From IMG/VR virus record IMGVR_UViG_3300021963_000003, positions 1 through 64,000 of that record: a DNA stretch of 64,000 nt. One strand, 5' to 3'. A model generated the notes under the pieces. It made no database searches, had not been told where the DNA came from, and saw only the letters and a program-made list of their open reading frames with translations. Positions 24,520 through 35,285 of this stretch are shown here, one piece after another. The stretch comes from a virus. The position numbers and the translations under genes were made by a program. The number at the start of each line of letters is the position of its first letter. Positions within the stretch are counted from its first letter, which is position 1.

Positions 24520-27360
24520 TTAACAAGTGTATGCTTCTTGTACACTAGCTCCGTTACCGTAGTTGCTTATGGATACCGAATACTCATTTACGCAAGGAGT
24601 CTGTCCAATAACTCCCGAAGAGTTAGCGTAGAAACTAAAGTACCCTAGACCACCATTACAGTAAGTAAAAGAACCATCAACGTAGTATCCCTCGTCATAA
24701 GCAATGATGTCATATACCTTACATACCTGAATAGCTGTACAAGAACCTACTGCATTAGCATTGTTCTGCCCGTCGTTAGGGAAGTTAGCGTCAGCCGTTG
24801 CGTTAGCTCCTGCTTGATTAAGTATTCCTGTGTACGAGTAAGTGTTTGAGTAATTAACTACCCCTCCAACATATCCCGCCCCGCAGTTATTTCTTGTAAA
24901 GTTTTGACTTTTGTAAGCATAGAATGTACAAGGGTCTCCTCCGAATTCATTAGATGTGAATTGTACCTCGTCTGCTCCATTTCTATATTGGTATTGGTCT
25001 CCGCCTCCACATCCATTTGTATCTTCGTATACGTTGTAATTTGTTCCATTAAAGCATCTAACTCCTCTAGATATACCATAACTACTATTTGTGTTGCAAC
25101 CTCCTCTTGATGGCTCTGTCGTTCCTACGCTAGCTCCATTAACAATGTATCGCCCACCTGTTCCAGAACATCTATTTCCGTCATAATATACTGTAAATGT
25201 TGTGCAGTTTACGCAAGTATCATAACCTGTAGGAGAAAGTTCTTGTGAGCCTGCGTCGCAACCACAGTTGATTCTATTTGTAGCCCCTGTAGCAACTCCA
25301 TTACAATTATATTTCTGTACAAACACCTTGTCTCTATTGTCGCAAACAAAATCTGTATAGTATGTACCTTGACAATTTTGATTACAACCGCAAGAATTGT
25401 ATTCTGTTGGTGTTGTATTTCTATAAGAACCATCGCAGGTATTTCTTTCTCTGTTGCCTAAGTAATTACATCCATCGCAAACAGGGTCTGCAACAAAACA
25501 ACAACAAGTTCCGTTAGCGTTAGCAAAGTTCTGCCCGTTAGCGTTTACGTTTGCTACTGCCATATTATAAGCAGCCGATGCTGCAGAAGCTACCGCTGCT
25601 TCGCAAGATGTTGTAGACACAGCAGAAGCATACTGAGTAGGAGATGGGTAATTTACAGTTCCATTACCATAGCAGTTAGCTCCACAGTTATTCCTAGTAA
25701 AGTTAGCATCATAGTTGCCCGTTATATTAGATGCAGTCCAAGTACAGAATCCTTCTGCATTAAACTTTGCTTGCAAGCCTGCTTCATAAGCAGCGTTTGA
25801 TATATTTTGTGCTTGAGTATTTGCGTCTGTTTGAGAAATAGTTGATGTGTATGTCCCCGTTGTTGTATAAGAAGGATATCCTGCCTGATTTAAATAAACA
25901 GTACTTCCTGCTACACTTGTCTGAGGATAGCAATTATTAGTACAATTTAACTTAGTTCCTACTGATGGCAGAGTTGTAGTAGCATTTCCTACAAAAGTAC
26001 AAGCTCCGTTAGAAGGTGGGGTGGTTCCTACACTTACATTATTTACATAATAATGGTCTATAGTAGTAGAGTTAACATTTGTATCCCTAAAAACCTCATA
26101 CGTTACTCCAGAAGAACAAGTGTAAGACCCTTGTGGTGTTAATGTAGGAGTTCTCTTAAAGTCAATGTAGTTAGTCTTAGTGGCACTTGTAGCAAAAGAG
26201 TTGGTTCCAGATACACTTGCAGTATTACTAATATTAGTATTTTCTGATGTAGCCCTTACTTTTATTTTAATAGGATAGCTGCCTTGATAAACAACGCTGT
26301 TAGCATTTGCATTTACAGTAACAGTTTGCCCTGATACAGTTGCAGTCCATCCTGGGGGTATTTCAGCAATAGAGACAAATGTTACTCCTGATGGTAAAAC
26401 GTCGGTAAACACTACCCCCGTTGCAGCAACTGTACTAGAGTTAGAAATTACTATTGAGTAGTCAAACTCTTGATTAAATGTTATTGTTGTTGGATATGGG
26501 TTTGTCTTTGTTATTGTTAAAGACGCATAATTCAAACTAATATAAAAGTCGGAGCTTAGTGGCTTATTAATAGCATACGGAGTTGTTGATACCGTTGGTA
26601 AATAAACTATAGCAGGCGGAGGTGCTCCATTGTCCCAACCTGAATTCAAATAAGAAGTCATCAATACGCTTATATGATAAGCGGTAGGATTGTTTACTAT
26701 ATCGTACCCAAATACTTGTGCTGTAATAGTAATGGTTAAAGTGTTACCAACCAATGTAGCAGCTGTACTTGGTGTCATAACACTACCATTTTTAAGATGA
26801 AGCACTATAGGCTGCCCTCCTGACAAAACACAAGACAATCCGTTTGGAATTGTTAATGTAAACACAACGTTGCCTTGTGTGACTAATGGACCTGTATTTA
26901 AAAAATGGAATGCGTAATAGAATTGTTGTCCAATTGTATAGTTAGATGCCTGACTTCCTAATGAACCAGAAGAGGTTTGAGATACCCTATATCCTGTGCT
27001 ATTAAAGTTAGCTTTATTGTTATTACTTAAAATATTATACGCAGCTGGCAATATAGTCCTTGCCTCGTAACCGATGTTGGGTCTAAAGGATACTATATCT
27101 CTTCTTGCAATTAATTGTTTAGCTGTCTTTGCGTAAAAATAAGGAGCGGTACTTGTGCTATCAAGATAAACTACTCCCGCTATCCTTTCCTTAGTTAAAG
27201 TTTTTTTAGCATTACCTGTTGCAACCCAAGTTCCGCCCGTATATGTTGCAATATTTGATATATTGACATTTGGAACTAGTTTTTCATCATTAACTGCGTC
27301 GATAACATTCTCGTCAGTAATGATTTTTAACGCAGGAATGGTATCCCAATTAGTTGGCAT
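24520..27360 (-). CDS. Cys-rich DUF11/DUF5977-type surface protein
   Basis: This encodes 946 residues. Residues about 100-380 hold DUF11-type beta sandwiches (SLTITKTNPYPTTITFNQEF, VFTDVLPSGVTFVS, GYPIK region). From about residue 390 to the end it is very rich in Cys, Asn, Gly and Tyr, with repeats like QNFTRNNCGAGYVGGVVNYS (and variants NFTRNNCGANCYGNGTVNYP) that fit DUF5977. The protein starts directly after the second S74 fibre gene, with an 11-bp overlap (27350-27360), so it is probably a virion surface or receptor-binding part. Cys pairs suggest disulphides or bound metal. The domains are recognised by pattern only. Confidence 0.75.
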   Translation of the reverse strand: MPTNWDTIPALKIITDENVIDAVNDEKLVPNVNISNIATYTGGTWVATGNAKKTLTKERIAGVVYLDSTSTAPYFYAKTAKQLIARRDIVSFRPNIGYEARTILPAAYNILSNNNKANFNSTGYRVSQTSSGSLGSQASNYTIGQQFYYAFHFLNTGPLVTQGNVVFTLTIPNGLSCVLSGGQPIVLHLKNGSVMTPSTAATLVGNTLTITITAQVFGYDIVNNPTAYHISVLMTSYLNSGWDNGAPPPAIVYLPTVSTTPYAINKPLSSDFYISLNYASLTITKTNPYPTTITFNQEFDYSIVISNSSTVAATGVVFTDVLPSGVTFVSIAEIPPGWTATVSGQTVTVNANANSVVYQGSYPIKIKVRATSENTNISNTASVSGTNSFATSATKTNYIDFKRTPTLTPQGSYTCSSGVTYEVFRDTNVNSTTIDHYYVNNVSVGTTPPSNGACTFVGNATTTLPSVGTKLNCTNNCYPQTSVAGSTVYLNQAGYPSYTTTGTYTSTISQTDANTQAQNISNAAYEAGLQAKFNAEGFCTWTASNITGNYDANFTRNNCGANCYGNGTVNYPSPTQYASAVSTTSCEAAVASAASAAYNMAVANVNANGQNFANANGTCCCFVADPVCDGCNYLGNRERNTCDGSYRNTTPTEYNSCGCNQNCQGTYYTDFVCDNRDKVFVQKYNCNGVATGATNRINCGCDAGSQELSPTGYDTCVNCTTFTVYYDGNRCSGTGGRYIVNGASVGTTEPSRGGCNTNSSYGISRGVRCFNGTNYNVYEDTNGCGGGDQYQYRNGADEVQFTSNEFGGDPCTFYAYKSQNFTRNNCGAGYVGGVVNYSNTYSYTGILNQAGANATADANFPNDGQNNANAVGSCTAIQVCKVYDIIAYDEGYYVDGSFTYCNGGLGYFSFYANSSGVIGQTPCVNEYSVSISNYGNGASVQEAYTC

Positions 27361-29593
27361 TTAATTTTCTTTCTAGTTCTGCAATACGCTTCTGTAAAGA
27401 TAATATAAGTAGTGTATGTGTGTCTGTATAGTTAACAGATAAATATCCTTCGGCATCTGTGTTAACTAACTCAGGACATAAATCGTGTACCTCTTGAGCT
27501 GAGTATCCGTAACGAATCTTATCTTTATCGTGGGTAGTTCTTAGATACTTAATTACATCTAATTTAGACAAATCTACGTTAGGATTTTCTCCTAGTACCG
27601 TCTTTAGTCGAATGTCAGAAGATTCAAAGAATGCATTTGCTGTGATAACAAATCCTGTAGCGTTTGAACCTATCGCACAAACTTGTGCTAATGAAGGAAC
27701 TGCCCCTGCTGTAGAGTTTATTGTTACTACTCCCGAACTATTACTAATTGTTATTCCTGTCCCTTCTACAATAGAGGTAACTACATTTGCATAATAAGGA
27801 ATACTTAATGCTCCTGTGGCGGAGTTAAATGTTGCTTGTACGCTTCCTGATGTAATTAAGGGGGTAGTTAATGTAATAGTTGCTTGCTTACCATTAAAGG
27901 TAGTCCAATCAGTTGAAGATAAGTACCCATTTGTTGAAGTAGTTGCCTGAGTAATTGATATTGCATTAGTAGTTCTAACTAACGGAGCAGTAAATGTTAA
28001 TACACTTTCTTTTCCATTAAATGTATTCCAATCGGTACTTGAAAGATAGCCATTAGAAGACGTTGTGGCTTGCGATATACTATATAATCCATTTGAATAA
28101 GATAATGGAGCAGTCGCACTAAATAGCTCCTTAATCGAAGTGCTCGTTCCGTTATAAGGAGTATAACCTAAAGCATTAGTAACGTCAGACGATACTAACG
28201 AAACATCCCCTGTTCTACCAAATACACTTGTAACCGTATCTGTAAACGAGGCAGTTAACGTAGTTCCGTTCTGCTTAGTTAATGTTATTGTCTTTGTTGT
28301 TGTACCGCCTACAGCTAACGTTATAGCAGACCTGTCATACGCTGTATTCCAATTAGAGATGTTAGTATTAGTAATACCAAACGAAGGGGATGCTGTAAAG
28401 ATTGGGTCTGTCTCAGCGTTAGAAATTTGCTGATAAGTAATATTAGTTGTCCCAATAGTTATAGCAGTTAGGTTTGTATTTCCGTACCTAACGTTAATAA
28501 AAGTACCTGCTGTAATTAAGTACTGATAGCCTCTAAGTTCTGCGTCAGTATCTGAATCTGTAGACCTTGTCCAACCTCCCGACGCTGCGTCATAGACACC
28601 GTTCTCAGTAGCATTTGTTTGCCCTATAACAAGGATTCTATCTCCCGCTATAGGAGTATATCCATTGACAGCAGAAAGTCCGCTAAGACCAACGTTTGAG
28701 GTTGCTACGGTCTTGATAGAAGCTCCAAGTCTTAATCCTGTTAAGACGGTGTCGTCAACGTACTGCTTAGAGGCTGCGTGGGTTGCATCTACAGGTGTTA
28801 CAGGAACATTTACGTTTGAGGTATATGTCCAAGTGTTGTTAGCTGTAATGCCCGCTGCGTTGCCAATAACAGGAGTAATTAAACTTGTTGAAGCTCTTAC
28901 TGTACCGTTAACATCTAATGTGTAAGCGGGAGTATTTGTTAGAATACCTAACCTATTGTTGGTATCATTCCAAAAGAAATGGGCAGGGTCTGAGGCTAAG
29001 GTAGTTCCGTCTGAGAACAGTACTGAGCCAGTCACAGGCATTGTAAAGGTTGTAACTAAGCCCGTATCGCCAATACCAAGTATCCTTGTCTTTGTAGTGG
29101 GTGTAACAGGAATTAACCCCGCAATGATAAGCGAGAATAAGTTAATAATATTAAGCTTAGTAGCGTCTCCTAAGTAGATAGTCTTTAGAGTAGAACTTGC
29201 GGAGGCTACTAGTAGGCTATTTATCCTGTACCCGTTAGGTAAGCTAGATGAGCCTATGTTAATTGAGTCTCCCTTTACGTCTAATAGGTAAGAAGGTGAC
29301 TTTGTATTTAACCCGATTTTGTTAGCGTTCTGATATGCAACAGAATTGATTAAGTTATCTTGGGAGGCGTTAGCCATCGTAAGATAATTAGGGTCTGCCT
29401 CTATAGCTACGCTTGTCTCAATGGTAGTGTTAATAACTTCCGCTTTAGGTTGCTTTCCTGAAGGGATTACAACGGGGGCAGAGACTACAGTAGTGGTGGT
29501 TGCTGATATAAAGTCAGATACGGGAACAGATACTACTGCCCCCGCATTGTCAACCATCATAATTGAAACTATATTATCGGGTATTTTTGCCAT
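27350..29593 (-). CDS. Tail fibre with S74 chaperone domain, 747 residues
   Basis: An N-terminal capsid- or tail-binding part (AKIPDNIVSIMMVDNAGAVV) is followed by beta-rich repeats (NGYLSSTDWNTFNGK, NGYLSSTDWTTFNGK; TPVDATHAASKQYVDD). Residues about 655-747 form a peptidase S74 intramolecular chaperone (SSDIRLKTVLGE ... YGYSAQEVHDLCPEL ... LLILSLQKRIAELERK), which trimerises the fibre and is then cleaved off at the Ser of SD-RLK, with the conserved Lys. It follows the DUF7936-like gene with a one-base overlap. It is the second S74 fibre in the genome. Confidence 0.9.
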   Translation of the reverse strand: MAKIPDNIVSIMMVDNAGAVVSVPVSDFISATTTTVVSAPVVIPSGKQPKAEVINTTIETSVAIEADPNYLTMANASQDNLINSVAYQNANKIGLNTKSPSYLLDVKGDSINIGSSSLPNGYRINSLLVASASSTLKTIYLGDATKLNIINLFSLIIAGLIPVTPTTKTRILGIGDTGLVTTFTMPVTGSVLFSDGTTLASDPAHFFWNDTNNRLGILTNTPAYTLDVNGTVRASTSLITPVIGNAAGITANNTWTYTSNVNVPVTPVDATHAASKQYVDDTVLTGLRLGASIKTVATSNVGLSGLSAVNGYTPIAGDRILVIGQTNATENGVYDAASGGWTRSTDSDTDAELRGYQYLITAGTFINVRYGNTNLTAITIGTTNITYQQISNAETDPIFTASPSFGITNTNISNWNTAYDRSAITLAVGGTTTKTITLTKQNGTTLTASFTDTVTSVFGRTGDVSLVSSDVTNALGYTPYNGTSTSIKELFSATAPLSYSNGLYSISQATTSSNGYLSSTDWNTFNGKESVLTFTAPLVRTTNAISITQATTSTNGYLSSTDWTTFNGKQATITLTTPLITSGSVQATFNSATGALSIPYYANVVTSIVEGTGITISNSSGVVTINSTAGAVPSLAQVCAIGSNATGFVITANAFFESSDIRLKTVLGENPNVDLSKLDVIKYLRTTHDKDKIRYGYSAQEVHDLCPELVNTDAEGYLSVNYTDTHTLLILSLQKRIAELERKLNAN

Positions 29594-29964
29594 TATACTG
29601 TAGGTGTTGGTTCTACAATTGGTTCTTCAACGATAGGAGCTTCTACTACAGGAACCCAAGGCAAGTGTTTAACCACCACAGGCGGATTGATTTGATTATC
29701 AATATCCTGCTGTAGTCCTGCATCAATAGATGCTGTATCGAGCCCATTTTCCAACCAGCCACATACTTGCTCAAATGTCAAGTCAGGATAGGCAGTAAAG
29801 TCTGTCTCAGAAGGAGTGGCACACCCCATTGTTCCATAAGAATACGCTGTGTATTCTCCTTCTACTGCTGTTCTACCATAGTGAACTGTGATAACCACAT
29901 CAGTAAGTCCGTCGAGAGTCGGAGCTGTATCAAGTTGATATACGCTCCAAAAAAAGTTTGTCAT
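29593..29964 (-). CDS. DUF7936-like small fibre-cluster protein
   Basis: This encodes 123 residues. WSVYQLDTAPTLDGLTDVVI followed by TVHYGRTAVEGEYTAYSYG matches the DUF7936 pattern in phages (W-V--Ld--P---gL--VV--VhW-------). The C-terminus is a Pro/Glu/Val-rich tail. It lies between the two S74 fibre genes, and similar proteins accompany fibre genes elsewhere, so an accessory or assembly role is inferred. Confidence 0.7.
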   Translation of the reverse strand: MTNFFWSVYQLDTAPTLDGLTDVVITVHYGRTAVEGEYTAYSYGTMGCATPSETDFTAYPDLTFEQVCGWLENGLDTASIDAGLQQDIDNQINPPVVVKHLPWVPVVEAPIVEEPIVEPTPTV

Positions 29965-29965
29965 A

Positions 29966-32900
29966 TTATTTGTTTTTTAATAAGTTAATTTCTGTAGATA
30001 ATTCTTGGATAGCTTTAACAAGTACAGGTACTATTTTGGAATAGTCAACGCCTTGCATTCTTTCTTCATCTTTTTGTCCTGTTACTGCATAAGATAATAT
30101 TTCAGCAAATTCGTGTGCTACAACTCCATACATTCTTGTTTTATCAGACTTCCATTTGTAATCGTATGTTTTTATTCTGTTTATTAAATCAATGCCTACA
30201 AAGTCTTTTAAATCTTCTTTTAATCTGTAGTCAGATGCTGTAGCATAGTTAGTTGTTGAACCATTAGTGCTAATCCCTCCGACATAAGTGCCATTTACAA
30301 AATGAGCAGTAAAATCACCACTTGTATAACCTGAAGCCTTTGACCAATAATGATTTGAGTTGTTATTAACTTGTGATGAAGTTACACCCCCACCAATTGT
30401 TACACCTACGTTTACAGATGAACCTGTACCATTTCCTGTGGCATTTGTAGTTCCAAATAATACTGAACCCCCACTTAAAATTCGCATACGTTCACTTCCA
30501 TTTGTATAAAATGCTAAAGGAATATTTGCCTCTACATTCCATCTTACTTGAGTATCGCTCCAATCTATATATCCAAGTCTTGTAACTTTATTTGTATTAT
30601 AAAATAATATATCGGAATATCCACTTGCTCCACTACCTATAAATTCCATATTATCGCCAGTTGCCCCTCTTTGAATAGATAATAAGGATGCAGGCGAACT
30701 CGTTCCAATTCCTACGTTGCCAGCAGAAGTAATTGTCATTCTTGCAGTTTGGTTAGTACCAAATTGTAAAGCAGTATTTGAAACTGATTGCAAAAGTGTA
30801 GCATAAGCTAAACTTCCAATCATTAAATCTGAGCCTACATTATTTTCTATCCCAAAGGACGCAATTCCCGATGTATTAGAGGCTCTATAAGCATTAACTG
30901 AACCAGTTGTTGCACCATTACTATTAAAATTTGCAGACGAACTACCCAAACTACTTGTAACACTACTCGAAAACGTAGCTGCGCCTGTGGAGGCAATAGT
31001 TAATCTTGTCGTACCAGCATTTTTAATTAATAAAGCTCCTGAATTTTGAATAGAAAATATTTCATTAGTAGCATTATCTTCTATGATAAAAGCATAATTT
31101 GTAGATGTTGAACTTGTTGCTCTTAATAATAAAGTTGTACTAGCGTATGTTGCTCCACTTGTTGCTAACCCTAAATTTGTACCATTATCAAATATTAAAC
31201 TATTACCAATTGTAGTACTTGAAGTAAATTTAGCGTGATAATTAGTCGTTCCACTTAATGTAGCAGCCTTAGCATTTAATTGAGTTTGGATAGCACTTGT
31301 AACTCCCTTTACATAAGATAGTTCTGTAAGTGAAGGATATGTTGCAACCGCTAAACTTGCTATTGAAGTTGTACTATTAAAATAAGCCAACTCATTTATT
31401 GTACCCGTTCCCGTTACGGGATTGGTAATAATTGTTTGGTAAGTACTTGATGCACTTGCGGTAGTTAAATAAGTGCTATTGTCGTAAGATATAGTTGTAC
31501 CACTTATTTTAACAAATCCCGTACCATTTAAAGCAGGTTGCCCACCTAAACCAACTAACGTATAAGTTGGAATATTCAGTACGTTAGAAACTAATGTAGC
31601 CGCACCACTTGAACCTGTAACTGTTAACGAAGTAATTCTGTTAGTATAAGCCGTATCCCAAGTTGCAATAGATGCAGTTGTTGGTATCTCGTAACCAGCA
31701 GTTAGACTAAATACTCCTGTTGTATTGGTATATGTAAGTCCTGTAGCAGAAGAAGATAGCCCCGTTAATGTTATATAATTAGAACCGTTTGTTAGTTGGC
31801 TATTATTAGTAGGAATTGTTATTACTCCTGTTGTAGAATTATATCCTCCACTTCCTGCTACAAAACTTAATGACGCTAATGTTATGTAATTAGAACCGTT
31901 TGTTAAATGAGTGTTGTTTGTAGGAATTGTTATAACCCCTGTAGTGTTATTATATGCTCCACTTCCCGCTACAAAACTTAATGCAGTTAAAGCAATATAA
32001 TTATTTGGGTTAGTTGCATTATAAGGTGTAAAACCTAACGTTGTCGCAATAGACTTCTTTTCCCATAAACTATTAGATGTATTATATGCTATAATATCAT
32101 TATTAGCAGGAGATTGAGCCGATACATTATGAATCTCATCTAGTTCATATCCGTTCTGAATCTTAACTTCTATCTGTCCTAATGAAACGTGGCTTCTTGT
32201 AACAATACCTATGTAAACTAAGTGGATAGGGGCATATTGTTTTGTAGCAGTATATGTTCCTGCAACGGTTCCTGACAAGTAAAGTTGTTGCCCTTCAGTA
32301 AATGCAGAAGTATCTAATCCAACTAAGTCTCCTGTTATTACAACGTAGCCTTCCGCATTATTAGCAATGTTTGCTTGACATAATCCAAAGGTCTGTGCTG
32401 ACGTAGAATCTCCTGTAGCTAATGCCTTGCTTACAATAGGATTGTTTCCCGTAGCACCACTTATGTAGACAACCGTTCCCTTAGTTAAGGTAGCACCTGT
32501 CTGATTTCTTACAAGTCTAACTAAAGAACCTGACTGCCCAGCCACAGGGAAAGTAATTAAACTTCCATCTCCCGCCACATATTGAGCAGTTGTTCCCGTA
32601 GGGTTTGGATAGTAAGTAGCGGTATCATAAGAAATTGTACCTGCAATAGATTTAACAAAACCTGTACCCGATAAACTCGCTTGCTTGGCGTTTAATGCGG
32701 TCTGTAAGTCAGTTTGATTAGATAATGTTCCTGTGATACCACCCCATATAGTTCCAACCGTAGGGGAAACCTCAATGTAAGTAGCCCCGCTCCAGCGATA
32801 TATCTTGTTAGTATCTAATGCAACGTATATCTTACCCGTCTCTCCTGTAGCAGGTAGTGCCGCTAAGTTAGCAAACTCCAACACATCGTCTACATAAGAA

Positions 32901-35155
32901 GGCAACTGAGTAGAAGGAACTAATCCTCCTCCATCTAAGGAAGCGTAGCCATTAGCAATACCTTTATTCGCTGCGTTCTCAGGTGTAAACCCTAGGGCAG
33001 TAGTTACGTTACCACTTGTGATACCCGTTATGTATCCAGCCCCATTTGTAATTTGATTGTTATTAGTAGGGATAGTTATAACACCTGTAGTATTATTGTA
33101 CGCTCCACTTCCTGCTGCAAAACTTAAAGAAGTCAAGGCAATATAAGCGGACGGATTTGTTGCGTTGTAGGGGGTATACGTTAACGCAGTTGTAACATCA
33201 GAACTTGTTAAGGTGATTGCACCAGTTCGTGTATTAAAGCTCGTTACACCGCCTTGATAAGCGGGAATATTTAGGACTCCTGTAGTATTATTATAGGTAG
33301 CACTTCCGCTTGTTCCTGTAGTAGTAAGACTTATGGCAGCTCGTGCTCTAGCGTCTGTGTAATAAAGGTTAGTTACCTCCGTAACCAACGCTGTAGTATA
33401 GTCTCCCGCTGTAGGAGTGATAGCACCTGTCCTAGAATTAAACGAGGTAACACCACTAGCTATAGTCCAACTCCTATCAGCAGACAAGTCAAAGCTAACT
33501 CCATTAATGGTTAGATTTCTATTGGTAGGAACTGGCGTATAAGTTAATGCTGTTGTGACATCTGCACTAGACAAAACTATCGCACCAGTCCTAGTATTAA
33601 AGGAGGTTACACCCCCAATATAAGAAGGGATATTTAATACCCCTGTTGTATTATCGTAAGTAGCTGCTCCTGTAGTGCCTGTAGTAGTTAAGCTTATAGA
33701 AGTCCTAGCTCTTGCACTAGTAAAGTATAGGTTAGTGTTTTCAGGTACGTTTGCAGTATTTAATGTAGCCAAAGCCCCTGCTCCCGTAATATATTGAGCT
33801 GAATTACCCGTTGCAGCTATAGCAAGCGTACCTGCAGTAGTTATAGGAGAACCCGTAATACTAAATGCCGCAGGAACAGTTAAAGCTACACTTGTAACAG
33901 TACCTACGTTAGCAGTAGCACCTGAAGCAATCCCATCTAACTTAGTCTTATCAGACGCACTCATCGCTCCCGCACTACCTGTAGTAGCAGCAGCTAACGA
34001 AAGAGCCTGAGTAGAGATGCTTAGTCCATTAGCAGTACCAATGGTAACAGGGTTATGAAACCTTGAGTCGTTACCTTGAGCAAATGTATTTATTAGTGTG
34101 CCAAAGGTAGGGGAGTAGGTAATATTATTATTTGTAACTATAGGCACTAGTGCCGCATTCCCCGAAACAAATGTTAAAGTACTTCCTAGTGGAACAGCGT
34201 CTGTATTTGTGCCGTCAGATATATTGAATGAGTTAGCCCCCGAAACAGCTAACGAAAATGTTAGCATCTTAGTTGACTGGTAGGTATATGTTCCTGAATA
34301 AGGCTCAAGTATTGACAACAACTCTCTTAGGATAGGCTCAGAACCATCTTGTGTGGTGGTCTGGTGCATAGCAATCAAGTGAGAATATAACGCAATAACT
34401 AAGTCATACTGCTCACTTAATAAATTAAATTGCGTGTCATTAGTCTCCTTATATGCATCTATAATTACCCTATAAGCATTAATCTTTTGAACTAACTCTA
34501 GTTGATTAGGACATTTCCTAATATCAAACGTCTTAGAGAAAGTTCTTGTATATAAGATTGTTAGCCAAGCGTTAGAAGTATGGGTATAGGCTACAGATAC
34601 AGCACTTGTAGGAGTATAAACCCCCTCATAATAGTTTGCTCCAGAAACAACCGTAACTGTATTTGTTGACGTAGATGTTACAGGAGAGCTAGCTGACACC
34701 TCAGAAGTGCTAGGGAATGAACCAGTAATAGTTCTTGTAAGAGCCCCCGTAAAACTACCAATAGGAGAATAAGAAGTAAGGTCTTTAAATACTACTTCGG
34801 GAGTAATAACATCTGAGAAGTTAGTAAGTCCATTACTTGGTTCAACCCAATTAAAATCAAATGTTCTTACTAATGGGGTCTGCCCAGCAGAAAGATTATT
34901 TATAACCGCATAAGATATAATATAAGTACCTGTAACTACGTTGCCACTTGCATCTACTTCGCAAGGAACATCTATAAAATTTCCAGCAGTAGATATATCA
35001 GGAGTACTAAAGTCAGGTAAGTTTCTAACAACTCCGTTAGGAAACTCTACTTTAAAGCATCCTTTGCCGTATGTAAAGCCTGTTGAGGTGTCTGTTAAGC
35101 GAATAACTTTTGTCGCAACGCTTATTCTAAACTGTATATTGAATGTTACTGCCAT
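29966..35155 (-). CDS. Giant tail fibre with S74 chaperone, 1,729 residues
   Basis: The N-terminus (residues 1-300) is beta-rich (VTFNIQFRISVATKVIRLTD). Residues about 330-1200 hold many near-repeats such as TTGTTGAATYDNTTGVLNIP, TSFNTRTGAITLTSSDVTTA and NNTTGVITIPTNNNQ. Residues about 1640-1729 form a peptidase S74 domain (SDYRLKEDLKDFVGIDLINR ... YGVVAHEFAEIL ... VPVLVKAIQELSTEINLLK) ending in a coiled coil. The S74 domain guides trimerisation and is self-cleaved at Ser in SDYRLK. This is the main receptor-binding fibre candidate. The internal DNA repeats make recombination or length variation likely. Confidence 0.92.
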   Translation of the reverse strand: MAVTFNIQFRISVATKVIRLTDTSTGFTYGKGCFKVEFPNGVVRNLPDFSTPDISTAGNFIDVPCEVDASGNVVTGTYIISYAVINNLSAGQTPLVRTFDFNWVEPSNGLTNFSDVITPEVVFKDLTSYSPIGSFTGALTRTITGSFPSTSEVSASSPVTSTSTNTVTVVSGANYYEGVYTPTSAVSVAYTHTSNAWLTILYTRTFSKTFDIRKCPNQLELVQKINAYRVIIDAYKETNDTQFNLLSEQYDLVIALYSHLIAMHQTTTQDGSEPILRELLSILEPYSGTYTYQSTKMLTFSLAVSGANSFNISDGTNTDAVPLGSTLTFVSGNAALVPIVTNNNITYSPTFGTLINTFAQGNDSRFHNPVTIGTANGLSISTQALSLAAATTGSAGAMSASDKTKLDGIASGATANVGTVTSVALTVPAAFSITGSPITTAGTLAIAATGNSAQYITGAGALATLNTANVPENTNLYFTSARARTSISLTTTGTTGAATYDNTTGVLNIPSYIGGVTSFNTRTGAIVLSSADVTTALTYTPVPTNRNLTINGVSFDLSADRSWTIASGVTSFNSRTGAITPTAGDYTTALVTEVTNLYYTDARARAAISLTTTGTSGSATYNNTTGVLNIPAYQGGVTSFNTRTGAITLTSSDVTTALTYTPYNATNPSAYIALTSLSFAAGSGAYNNTTGVITIPTNNNQITNGAGYITGITSGNVTTALGFTPENAANKGIANGYASLDGGGLVPSTQLPSYVDDVLEFANLAALPATGETGKIYVALDTNKIYRWSGATYIEVSPTVGTIWGGITGTLSNQTDLQTALNAKQASLSGTGFVKSIAGTISYDTATYYPNPTGTTAQYVAGDGSLITFPVAGQSGSLVRLVRNQTGATLTKGTVVYISGATGNNPIVSKALATGDSTSAQTFGLCQANIANNAEGYVVITGDLVGLDTSAFTEGQQLYLSGTVAGTYTATKQYAPIHLVYIGIVTRSHVSLGQIEVKIQNGYELDEIHNVSAQSPANNDIIAYNTSNSLWEKKSIATTLGFTPYNATNPNNYIALTALSFVAGSGAYNNTTGVITIPTNNTHLTNGSNYITLASLSFVAGSGGYNSTTGVITIPTNNSQLTNGSNYITLTGLSSSATGLTYTNTTGVFSLTAGYEIPTTASIATWDTAYTNRITSLTVTGSSGAATLVSNVLNIPTYTLVGLGGQPALNGTGFVKISGTTISYDNSTYLTTASASSTYQTIITNPVTGTGTINELAYFNSTTSIASLAVATYPSLTELSYVKGVTSAIQTQLNAKAATLSGTTNYHAKFTSSTTIGNSLIFDNGTNLGLATSGATYASTTLLLRATSSTSTNYAFIIEDNATNEIFSIQNSGALLIKNAGTTRLTIASTGAATFSSSVTSSLGSSSANFNSNGATTGSVNAYRASNTSGIASFGIENNVGSDLMIGSLAYATLLQSVSNTALQFGTNQTARMTITSAGNVGIGTSSPASLLSIQRGATGDNMEFIGSGASGYSDILFYNTNKVTRLGYIDWSDTQVRWNVEANIPLAFYTNGSERMRILSGGSVLFGTTNATGNGTGSSVNVGVTIGGGVTSSQVNNNSNHYWSKASGYTSGDFTAHFVNGTYVGGISTNGSTTNYATASDYRLKEDLKDFVGIDLINRIKTYDYKWKSDKTRMYGVVAHEFAEILSYAVTGQKDEERMQGVDYSKIVPVLVKAIQELSTEINLLKNK

Positions 35156-35204
35156 ATCAGAGCCAAGTATAATTTGTGTAAATATACTATAATTTATTAA
35201 CCTA

Positions 35205-35238
35205 TAAAAAAAGAAAGAGACTACAATATGTAGCCTCT
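35205..35238 (-). terminator. Rho-independent terminator after the capsid module
   Basis: The minus strand reads AGAGGCTACA TAT TGTAGTCTCT, a 10-bp stem with one G-T pair and a 3-nt loop (35216-35238), followed by TTCTTTTTTTA. It lies in the 130-bp gap between the 271-residue gene and the fibre gene, so it would end the capsid transcript. The fibre gene is likely transcribed from its own promoter, not identified. Confidence 0.85.
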
Positions 35239-35285
35239 TCTAATTAACCTAAACCAAACAAAAAAATGCCAATCCTGTGACGGAT

